Shown piece after piece: positions 34,001-46,000 of a DNA stretch of 64,000 nucleotides; the first letter of the stretch is position 1; every line of letters starts with the position of its first letter. Source of the DNA: Antedon mediterranea. Taxonomy: Eukaryota > Echinodermata > Crinoidea > Comatulida > Antedonidae. Both the position numbers and the translations under genes were made by a program. The notes below the pieces were generated by a model. The model was not told where the DNA came from, made no database searches, and saw nothing but the letters and a program-made list of their open reading frames with translations. The stretch spans positions 31,671,795 to 31,735,794 of the forward strand of contig NC_092670.1 of assembly GCF_964355755.1 (NCBI RefSeq). Reading direction: 5' to 3'.

Positions 34001-37000
34001 GCTACGAGACGACCAAGTTGTGTATTCCGATACAAGCTACGAGAGAAAGACCTCCTACGCTACGAGACGACCCAGTTGTGTATTCCGATACAAGCTACGA
34101 GAGAAAGACCTTCTACGCTACGAGACGACCCAGTTGTGTATTCCGATACAAGCTACGAGAGAAAGACCTCCTACGCTACGAGACGACCAAGTTGTGTATT
34201 CCGATACAAGCTACGAGAGAAAGACCTCCTACGCTACGAGACAACCCAGTTGTGTATTCCGATACAAGCTACGAGAGAAAGACCTCCTACGCTACGAGAC
34301 GACCCAGTTGTGTATTCCGATACAAGCTACGAGAGAAAGACCTCCTACGCTACGAGACGACCCAGTTGTGTATTCCGATACAAGCTACGAGAGAAAGACC
34401 TCCTACGCTACGAGACGACCCAGTTGTGTATTCCGATACAAGCTTACAACCCATGAGTTCAAATAAATAAATCCAAAGGAGTTGATAGCAAAAATTAACA
34501 ACTCGGGTTCATGGGTGCATACGACTACACACTATCACCGTAACAGCGGTGTAACCCCGCAGTTGTTAGTACACCAGGCCGTTAAACTCCGGTGTTGTGG
34601 TTTTTATTGACTGGTGTAAATGGGAAAATCCAACCACCCCGGTGTGCTCTCTCCGGGGTGAAACGAAGCTGAATGTTTTCCGGTGTAGTCGAATCTACAC
34701 CGGAGACACGAAGTGTAAACGGTTTTTGTGGTTCAACACCGAGCTTTTAAAGGGCATTGACGTGAAAATTTAACATGTTGTCACAGAAATACAATATATT
34801 ATGCAAACAAAATAGTTTCTTTTTGCTTAAAATACACTTTTTTGCTTAAAACAATAATTGTACGATATGTTGTGCTGTTCGTTATTTTCTTTTAAAGGCA
34901 CAAACAAATTTATGACTTTTCTTTTCTGCTGAAAATATTGAAATGTTCGTGTGCATTCTACCTTACTAGAAAGCCTAAAATAATGTAATATTGGTGTAAC
35001 TCTACCCTGGTGGCCGATTCTATGTAGGCCTAGAATTATTGAAAAAGGGAAAAATATATATAATACTGACGTCTCAATGGATAAAAATGATATCTTTTTT
35101 AGGAACTGAAAAAGTACTATATAATAATTTTCCTTCATTGATACATTGTTATGCTAATTAACAAATACATTTTTTATTTTAAATACTTACGGTACCGCAA
35201 CTACCCTATTTTTACGGCAACCTAACAATTTAGGGCCTATTTAATGTACGTACAGTCTACAAGGCGGAAATGCAGTCATTTTAAAAAGAAAAATAATTGT
35301 TAGGCCCTAATTTTTAAAATAATAAATAATAACCTTAATAGCCACAAAGAAAATATAACACTGGACTATATTCAAAATTAAATAAATTTTGTGTAAATTC
35401 GGATTATTATGTTTTTATATGAGATTTGTCGATATGTTTCAGTTTTTAAACGTTTAAACCATATAGTCAGTTAAGTTCCACGTGTGCGCTTGCAATAGTA
35501 ATTTGATTGACAGCACCGAGGTGATCTATGTAGTGTAAATGGGCGCAACTCGAGTTCATCTCGCAGTTTTTTTGGCTAATGTAAATGGAAATTGCCTCCG
35601 AGTTCAACTCGTGTTCCTCTCTAACGTACATAACGCACAGCAAAGATAGTGTAGTAGGAAGATATCACACATTCTATTCGATCAATGCAAATAAACGCGA
35701 GACACTATGGGCGCATATTTCAAGGGCGCCTCGCACGTCGAGTAGGGATACGAAAAGTAAGAAAGAAGAAATAGGCTATAACAGCAGAATAATATGACTG
35801 TAAAATTAAGATTTAATATGAATTAACATATAAAATGTAATGTTATCTTTATAGAAAGTGCAAATGAATCATATTTTTAGGCTTTGGAATAAAAATGTGT
35901 GTTTCAATTACATGGAATTGTTTAGTTACTGGAATATTTACCATATTTTATTTCTTTTATTTTAATGTTTTTGCTTGCAAATCAACTGAACTTTTTGTAT
36001 CATTATTATTTACATTGAATTGTTGGACAGGGATAGAGAATTTAATACCTATCTTTAGAAACACTTTTTCTTCATCAGAGTAAATAAATATATTCTAGTA
36101 TTAATAGCAATACAATGTGTATGCCTATATTCCGGCTTTACCACGTTGAAACACCGGTTCTCGTCAGATCACCGAAGTTAAGCGACGTTGGGCCTGATTA
36201 GAGCTTGGATGAGAGACCATCTGGGAATAACGGGTGCTGTATACGGAGCTGGGGTCCCGTTGGGCATTTGAAATCAGCACTGCTGACTCTAATGGCAGCC
36301 CCTGCATCTAGTATCTGCCTCAGACCTGTGGTCAAGATGGGCACTGGACGAGAGAAGCGCTTGATCAATGTTAGGACCAATCAAGGTGCTTTGAACAGTC
36401 CTGGCTTTGTTTGTATCAAACCTGTTAGTACGAATACGAATACGAATAGAACTTTATTGCAATCGAAAGATTGAAGTTTAACAAAAGCGTTTCACTCAGA
36501 AAAATAACATGCAAAATAAAAATATAAAAAACATTAAAAAAGGTAGTACAAACAATCAAAAAATTAAAACAAAATTTCAATTAAATATTAATTAATTAAT
36601 TAATGTTAAAAACAAGTTTAACTGAAAACATCAGAAAAATGTTATAGGCCTGTAGTATAAAAATTTAAAAATTTTAAAAAATTCTTATAAATTTCAAAAA
36701 TTTCAAAAATTTTCAATAATATTTACACACAATGGTACGGAAGGTCGCGGAAACAGAACACTAAATGTTTACCAATTTTGGAATAGTCCGTGATTAATAA
36801 TAAACGTTTTTGAACGGTTAGTTTTAACTCTAGGGATGCAGAACTCACGGAGTCTTCTAAGATTATAAGCAGCAGAAGGAGCCTCCGGTAACAAATGATT
36901 TCATCTGTGACTGGGGTCTTTGATTTTAACGAAAAAATCCTTGCACAGTCGAACACGGCGGTCTTCTAAGGTAGAAAACCCAAGGAAGCTGCGGGCATCG

Positions 37001-40000
37001 AGATAAGTAGCATGCGGAAAAATACATTTAAAGGCCCTTCTCTGAATTTGTTCAAGTTGTTGACTCTGTTGCTTCGTAATATTTGATCCCCAAACTGGGG
37101 CCGCATATTCTTATATTGGTCTAATGATACTAGTATAAAATTGGTGTGGCGGTGGCGGTAATTATCGCTGTTGGTTTCGATTAAATAAAATAAAAAAATT
37201 ATGGTTCCTCTTTGTACTCACCATCAACCCAAATGTTACATACAAAACACATAATGGGTTTGTTTACATTTGATTCATTTTGTGACAAGTGTACTAATTT
37301 TAGTTGACTACATAAACCACCGTGTCTATTTATTCGTTCTTTTTGATATTTTATAATCTATATATAAATTTACGTAAGGGCAACATTCGGTAAATCGCGC
37401 GTTATTTCTAGAATGTTTACTCGATGGTATATAAAGTTGTAACCACCTGATGTAACCCTGTTTACTAATTAAATTTAGTTAGTGTAAAGTTTGACTTTAT
37501 ATCTTGTTTAATGGTTTAGCGCCCTCTCTAGTTCTAGATAATAAGAGTGGGTCAGAGGTCATGTTGACCATGTGAATCTTTGAATTGGTGATTGATACGC
37601 ACATCTTATGAGAATTCCCGTGAAATATAACCTTAATGTAGACGTAATAGTGTAAGTTCTTTGAGTAGTGCATTCACTGTATTGTACTTTGATATTATTA
37701 TATACTGTAGCTCTAATGAGTTTTTTGTCTAGTTTGCTTTTGGGAGCTTTATACAGTGGTCTAGGCCTAGCTTTATGCATGTGTTTATGTAATTTGTTAT
37801 TGTTGTTGCAGATTTCGAACATCTGATCATTGTTGAATTAAAGTTGTTTGGAAACGTTAACGTGTGACACGGGTCTTCTTTACATTCGAAATACTGTGTT
37901 CTACGTGCACAGTGAGAAGTGACAGCACTCTGCTGACCTGTTTATGAACCTGCTCATCACGCACTCAAGTTACCGTTCTTTCGGTGTGATACCAATATTT
38001 GACTGCGCCAGGAGCTACATCCTTGCATTACTGTATACACAGAACTGTATTCACTTGAATCACCGACTTTAATTTTATTCTATAAAACATGGCTGACCCC
38101 GATTATAAGAAATTGAGACGTATTGCCAAGGGACGTTTTACAAGAATTTGTAATTCTATCGTCGCCGCAATTGACCAGAATAAAACAATAGAATATGTAC
38201 ATATGCTGAATGCTGACTTGAAGGAAGCCTGGAAATCAGTAAACGATCGACATGAATCAGTAGTTTTACAGTCTGCAAAGGACGAAGAGGAGAATGAGAA
38301 TTGGATTGGCCAACTAGAGAAGACATATGATGAAGTAAGAGAAATGATACTTAGACACAAAACACGCATTAATGAACAGCACATAGATTCTGAGGCAATT
38401 GACAGAAGGCATCTGCAGGAGGAAGAAGTCCAAATATCAGCAATGAGAGCGAAAAACGTTCGTAGCATACAACATGATGATTTTCAACAACTTTGCGATC
38501 AGATAATCCAATTGATTAACAAGAATTCTGTTGAGGGTGTTAAAGCTGCAAGGGCTGACCTTGTAAAATTGATGGAAGACGTAAAAACTGCACATATGCA
38601 ATACGTTTCCATGCTTCCCAATGAAGAGGCAATAAATGAAAATCTGTGGCTCCAGTCAGTACGTGATAAGTACGGCGAGACCAGTAGTGCTGTTGCTATA
38701 TTTTTGGAGCACCTCGACAAAAGCAAAACTCAGAAGACAGTAGATGAAAAGAGAAAAGGCGGTATACAATTGGAAAAAATGCGATTGCCAACCTTTGACG
38801 GAGATGTAAGGGCCTACCCTAGATTCAAAACAGACTTTCTAAAATTCATTTTGCCTGAGACCACAAGGGATCAAGCAGCATTCGTTTTGCGGAAATCTCT
38901 TGGAGAGAAACCTCTACAAGTTGTAGGCGCCGTAGATGATGATATCAACGAAATATGGAAGCGATTGGATGAGCGGTATGGCGACCCAATAAAATTAGCA
39001 GATGCCGTTATGCATGACTTTGAAAGTATCGACTCACTCAAAGACGGAGACGACAAAAGATTTGTTGAGTTTGTCGACATCATCGAGAGAGGTCATAATG
39101 ACCTACGGAAATTAGGAATGGAGAAGGAAATGTCCAACACCAGAGTGGTTAGTGACATTGAGAGGAGATTGCCACCTGCTATTCGAAGAGAATGGTCACG
39201 GTCATTATATGATGAAAAAGCAGTAATTGATAGAACTGACAGATTTCCTGCGCTTCTTAAATTTTTAGTGAGGGAAAAGAAAAGTGTAGAATACGAAGTG
39301 TCGGGAGTGAGATCGAAGCCGTCTTCGTGCTTTACCATTAACACCACAAACATTGAAGAGAGAAACGACGCACCCAAATCTGAAAACAACAAGAACTGCT
39401 TAGTCCATGACATGGGCCAGCATACCACGCCTGAATGCCGGGCTTACATTGCAATGAACCTATCTGACAAAACACAACTTGTTAGGGCCAAGGGTGCATG
39501 TTTTGGCTGCCTAGTAAGAGGGCATCGTATAGCTGAATGCAAAAACAAACGACAATGTGGTGTATCTGAATGTTCACGCTTACACCACTCAAGCCTACAT
39601 GACGATACTGTTGGAGACAATAGTCAACCCAAAACAACATTAAATCACCACACGGGGGTCGCCACTTCTAAACAAACTGGAGCCTGCCTTTTGCAGTTGA
39701 TGAGCATAAAGGTGGGAGCTGGGCATATGAATGTCTTGTTTGATGGCTGTGCAACGGCATCTCTCGTAACAAACAAATCGGCAAGGGCAGCCAAGCTTAA
39801 GGGTCAGCCTCTGAAAATTGCCATTACGAAGATTGGAGGACTAACAGAGGAAATAGACAGTTTCCATTATATTGTACCTCTAATCGACAAACAGGGATCC
39901 GTGATCAACATATCTGCATACGGTATTGACCAGATTACGTCAAATATAGAATGCATAGCAGTGCAGCATGTAGTGGGACTATTCAGTAAAGTCCGATTTG

Positions 40001-43000
40001 AAGAGATCAAGCGACCAACTGGCCAAGTTGACTTGCTTGTAGGATACGAGTACGCAGGTTATCACCCAATAAGAATGGAAGCTGCGGAACATCTACTTTT
40101 GCTCGAGAACCGATTTGGAAAATGCTTGGGCGGTTCACATCCAACCCTAAAAGAAAATACAACAACGCTTGTAAAGACTGCAGCATTAATACATCATGTT
40201 ACAACTTGCAGTTTGGATTCATTTATTAAGATGGCAGGAATGGGTGTTCAGTGCAACCCTCAATGTGGTAGCTGTCGTTGTGGGAGATGTCCCGTTGGCG
40301 CAAAGGAATACACACTGAAGGAAGAAAGGGAATTGGCGTTGATCGAGAAAAATCTCAAATTTTGTGGTTCTCATGGGATTGCAGAATATCCCTGGATTAA
40401 AGACCCAGCTGAATTGCCAAATAATCGAAACGCCGCACTTTTCGCTCTAAAATCTCTTGAGAATAGGTTAAAAAAGGATCCAGAGAAGGCTGTTGCATAC
40501 AACACGAAAATGAAAAACATGTATAAAATGAAAAAAATTGCCGGCGCTTTAAATGTTCTAACAGCAAATGACATCAATGAAGCCGAACTCTTGTGGATTA
40601 TCGAGTGCCAAAAACCAATAATGGACATGCTCATAAACAATGAAAAACGATTCGATGACCAGTATGCTAAACTATCACCTAGAGTACAAGATGATGGTGT
40701 GATTGTAGTAGGAGCTCGTGCGCAGAGGCATATTAACTTTAGCTACAACAACCAAGAAGTACCGCTATTGACAGCAAACCATCGATTTTCGAAACTATAT
40801 GTTACACATGCACATAATAGGAGTCATTGTGGTGTACAGTCTACCGTATCCCTTGTTCGTTTGAGGTATTGGATTCTGAATTTACAGAGATTAGCCAAAA
40901 GCATCAGACACCATTGTGTTCCTTGTAGGAAGAGAGAGAAAGACATGTCCGGACAACAGATGGGACAATTACCTATTGAGCGATTGAAGCCCTCTCCACC
41001 ATGGTCATTCATCGGTGTTGACTTGTTTGGTCCATTTATAACTCGTGGCGAAGTAAACAAGAGAGCAAGAGGAAAAGCTTATGGAATCATATTCACCTGT
41101 TTTGTTACTCAAGCCGTATATCTAGACCTTGCCACGGACTACAGCACAACTGGATTTCTACAAGCATTTCGTAGATTTGTGTCCATAAGAGGATACCCCA
41201 CTGAGATATACAATCAATTAGTTTCTGCTTCGAAGGAGTTAAAAGGGGTAATTGACGGATGGCAGGAGAGTGATCTTCATGATTTCGGCATCACCAAAGG
41301 TACTACTTGGAAGTTTTCAGCCGCGGATTTTCCCTGGCAAAATGGAGTAACAGAGATACTGAACAAAGGTATAAAGAAAGGTATACATCATGCCATTGGT
41401 GGACAAGTTCTTCCATTTAACGAATTACAAACCGTGCTATTTGAGGTAGCCAACTTGGTTAACGAAAGGCCAATTGGGAGACATCCAACCGATCCCGAAG
41501 ATGGGGCATACTTATGTCCAAATACGATTTTATTGGGACGTGCTACAACCAGAGTACCGAGTGGACCATGGAGAGCTACCAATAACATTAGAAACCGTAT
41601 CGAATTTGTACAAAGCTTAATAAAGTCTTTCTGGGTTAAATGGAACAGAGATTACTTCCCATCATTAATAGTTAGACAAAAATGGCATCATGAGAAGAGA
41701 AATATGCAGATCGGAGATGTCGTGTTGGTGCAGGATAGCAACACCGCCCGTGGGAAATGGAGGATGGGATTGGGTTCCAGTGTGTATCCAGACATAAACG
41801 GAAAAGTGAGAACGGTGCAAGTTGAATTAAGAAATGAAGATAGAAATGCGAAGCAGACTGTAACTCGTGCAGACGGCATTAATGAATAGTTTGTTTCGTG
41901 GGGCGGAATGTAAAGTTTGACTTTATATCTTGTTTAATGGTTTAGCGCCCTCTCTAGTTCTAGATAATAAGAGTGGGTCAGAGGTCATGTTGACCATGTG
42001 AATCTTTGAATTGGTGATTGATACGCACATCTTATGAGAATTCCCGTGAAATATAACCTTAATGTAGACGTAATAGTGTAAGTTCTTTGAGTAGTGCATT
42101 CACTGTATTGTACTTTGATATTATTATATACTGTAGCTCTAATGAGTTTTTTGTCTAGTTTGCTTTTGGGAGCTTTATACAGTGGTCTAGGCCTAGCTTT
42201 ATGCATGTGTTTATGTAATTTGTTATTGTTGTTGCAGATTTCGAACATCTGATCATTGTTGAATTAAAGTTGTTTGGAAACGTTAACGTGTGACACGGGT
42301 CTTCTTTACAGTTAGGTAATTAGTTATTGACGATTAAAACGAATTTAGGTTCAACGATTTGCCCCAAATAGGGGTGTTTTCCGATCGTGGTATACACTGT
42401 CTAATGCATGTCCATCGTGAAAAATACCCGCATACAATAATACGAGGATGCTTCGCATTTTCCTATCTCCTCCTGTCTCCCTACGATAACTGTTTTTAAT
42501 GGCTGAAAACCGGTTGAACAGCTCGAGTACAGCATCATAATGTTGAAGACAGGCCGATTTTCTTTAAAAAATACTATTTTGATAGATTTAATATACGTTT
42601 ATACAAATGTATTGATTTGCAATGAATGGAACATTCCAAATTATTTGGTTTAACAATACTTGCATACCTCCATGGTTTAACACAAGTAGGTACATTTATA
42701 GACCCTTGGAGAATAAACAGAAATAGTATTGTAATGCTATACAATACTGCAAATAGGTATTAACCACTTTTGATCTCCATTTGAATCAAAAGTGTTTTGG
42801 TACTGTTGATATAATATAAACAAATATACTAATAAACTTTATCACTGTGAGTGTGGGTAGCCCTTACTTTTAGATTATAAACACATAATAATATAATACT
42901 TTATTACTGACAGTTGCTTCTCAACGTTTGTATTAATTAATAATTACAAAAATATAAACGTGGCAGTGGTCTTTAAATCTACTTTACTATTAATTCAATC

Positions 43001-46000
43001 GACAATGAGACAGTGACAGTTTTAATAAAGCATTAAATCGGAAATGTTTTACTCTATTTAGTGGTATATTATTTATAGGCCTATAAAAAAATGTATTTTG
43101 TTACTGAGTGGATAATTAAGAAATATACAGAATAATTTAATATAAAGAATATATTAAAAAATTGTTCCTCTTTGTACTTATCCTCATCCCCAACGCTCAA
43201 CTCTAATGTTAGATACAAAACCCTAAACTCTAATAGATACAAAATTGGGTTTGTTTAAAATGAGTCCAAATAACAAATTTGAACACATTTTGTGACAAGT
43301 TTGTAGGTGCTAATTTTGGTTGACTACATAAATCATTGTGTCTATTTATTTGTTTCTGTAAACGACAATGTTTTATAGTCCTGCCGTACGTACATTGGAA
43401 ATCGCAAGTTTTTTTACGCTGAAATTACTATGTATTCGAGAACCATCTAGTAATCTATATATAAATTTACGTAAGGGCAAAAATCGGTAAATCGCGCGTT
43501 ATTTCTAGAATGTTTACTCGATGGTATATACAGTTGGTTCATACTTTCGGTACTGATTTTAACCAGCTGATGTAACCCTGTTTACTAATTAAATTGAGTT
43601 CGATAATTAGTTATTGACGATTAAAACGAATTTAGGTTCAACGATTTGCCCTAAATAGGGGTGTTTTCTGATCGTGGTATACACTGTCTAATGGATGTCA
43701 ATTTGAAAAATACCTGCACACGATAATACGAGGACACTTCGCATTTTCCTATCTCCTCCTACGATAATTGTTTTTAATAGCTGAAAACCGGTTGAACAGT
43801 TCGAGTACAGTATCATAATGTTGTTGATTTTTCTTAAAAAATGCTATTTTGATAGATTTAATATAGGTTTATACAAATGTATTGATTTGCGATGAATGGA
43901 ACATTCCAATCTCTGTTCCACAAGTGTCTATTCCCTCAGGCGTCGTAACGGCAAGTACTGTATTCTCATAACAGAAATTCGATCAATTTTTTTTTCAATC
44001 TGTGCTGCTGCAGAGGTTGGATATAGATTTTTTTAACGGATAATGAGCTAGCGTTTTCAGTCGCCGTATATTATGTACAGATCTTTATTATTGCAGTTAA
44101 ACCACCCCGGGAACCACCCACATCATCACCCTTCCCTCACTGGCATGAGTAGCGTTGTTGTAAAGCCAGTAGAGGATAGGCCTACGGTGGTACGAAGGAG
44201 CAACAACAACTTTGGTGGGTAGGGTAGGAACCAACTTAAGTATGAATTGGCTCTAGAAACAATTGAAAACCATTAGGCCTACTAATTAAGTTGAGTTAGA
44301 TAATTTAATATTTATTAACGATTAAATCAAATTTATGATTTGCCCCGAATAGAGGTGGTTTTCACAAATTGTTTAACATTATATAAACATATATACGTCG
44401 TAGTGTATCGTTACATTACTGTACTATTTCAATCGACTAGGACGGTGATAGTTTCAACAAAGTAATTACATCGCAATGTTTTACTGTGTTTAGTGGTATA
44501 TTATTTGTAAAACATGAAAACAATTAATATTTCGTTACTAAATGGATAAAAGAATATATTTAAAAATTGTTCCTCTTTGCACCCATTCTCTTCCCCATCC
44601 CTCAACCCATAATGTTACATACAAAACACAAATTAAGTTTGTTTAAATTTGACTTAAACAATTGGTTTCATTTTGTGACAATTTTTCTCTTTCGGAAGTA
44701 ATTCCCAGGGTGCTAATTTTAGTTGAGCACATAAATCACAGTGTCTATTTATTTATTCGTTCCTGTAAACGACATGTATTATTGTCCTGCATTATTGTAC
44801 ATTTGAAATCACCAGTTTTTTAACGCTGAAATTATAATGTATTCGAGAACTATCTGTGGGCACGACCTAGATGATACGCGAGCGAAGCGAGCGTACCATC
44901 TAGTCTATATATAAATTTACGTAAGGGCAAAATTCGGTAAATCGCGCGTTATTTCTAGAATGTTTACTCGATGGTATATAAAGTTGGTTCGTACTTTCGG
45001 TACTGATTTTAACCGCCTGATGTAACCCTGTTTACTAATTAAATTGAGTTTGATAATTAGTTATTGACGATTAAAACGAATTTAGGTTCAACGATTTGCC
45101 CCAAATAGGGGTGTTTTTCGATCGTGGTATACACTGTCTAATGGATGTCCGTCTTGAAAAATACCCGCAGACGATAATACGAGGATGCTTCGCATTTTCC
45201 TATCTCCTCCTACGATAATTGTTTTTAATGGCTGAAAACCGGTTGAACAGCTCGAGTACAGCTGAAGACAGGCCGATTTTCTTAAAAAAATACTATTTTG
45301 ATAGATTTAATATACGTTTATACAAATGTATAGATTTGCGATGAATGGAACATTCCAATCTCTGTTCCACAAGTGTCTATTCCCTCAGGCGTCGTAAAGG
45401 CAAGTTCTGTATACTCATAACAGAAATTCGATCCATTTTTTTTTCAATCTGTGCTGCAGAGGTTGGATATAAATTTTTTTTAAACGGATAAAGAGCTAGC
45501 GTTTTCACTCGCCGTATATTATGTATAAATCTTTATTATTGCAGTTGAACCACCCACATCATAACCCTTCCCTTACTGGCATGAGTAGCGTTGTAAAACC
45601 AGTAGAGGATAGGCCTACGGTACATCACATGCCCTAAACGCAGAACAACTTTGGTGGGTAGGGTAGGAACCAACTTAAGTATGAATTGGCTCTAGGAAAC
45701 AATTGAAAACCATTAGGCCTACTAATTAAGTTGAGTTAGATAATTTAATATTTATTGACGATTAAATCGAATTTATGATTTTCCCCGAATAGAGGTGGTT
45801 TTCACAAATTGTTTTACATTATATAAACATATACACGTCGTAGTGATGTATCGTTACATGTAGGGGCTACTGTACTATTTCAATCGACTAGGACGGTGAT
45901 AGTTTCAACAAAGTATTACATCGCAATGTTTTACTGTGTTTAGTGGTATATTATTTGTTGTAAAACATGAAAACAATAATAATAATAATAATAATAATAA

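Larger units (their letters stand above)
37483..42310 (+). mobile_element. BEL/Pao LTR retrotransposon, RT-deleted, with 5-bp target duplication
   Basis: Two 402-bp LTRs (37483-37884 and 41909-42310) start TGTAAAG and end CTTTACA, with TG...CA termini. GTTAG flanks both ends (37478-37482 and 42311-42315), and the neighbouring Helitron-like units show the empty site. A purine-rich tract GGGGCGGAA precedes the 3' LTR. No canonical TGG primer-binding site is obvious after the 5' LTR. The LTRs look identical base for base, so insertion is recent. Confidence 0.95.

Noticed and set aside
33863-34442. CRISPR-like array
   Set aside because: Units are contiguous without spacers, and the DNA is eukaryotic.
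33699-34470. Three overlapping + strand frames of 202-255 codons
   Set aside because: They are the three frames of a stop-free 58-bp minisatellite; no domain, and the same peptide simply cycles.
37559-37822. 87-codon minus-strand frame, identical at 41985-42248
   Set aside because: Lies wholly inside the two BEL LTRs; identical because the LTRs are.
38103-41879. Many minus-strand frames of 63-121 codons
   Set aside because: Antisense shadows of the long BEL polyprotein frame.
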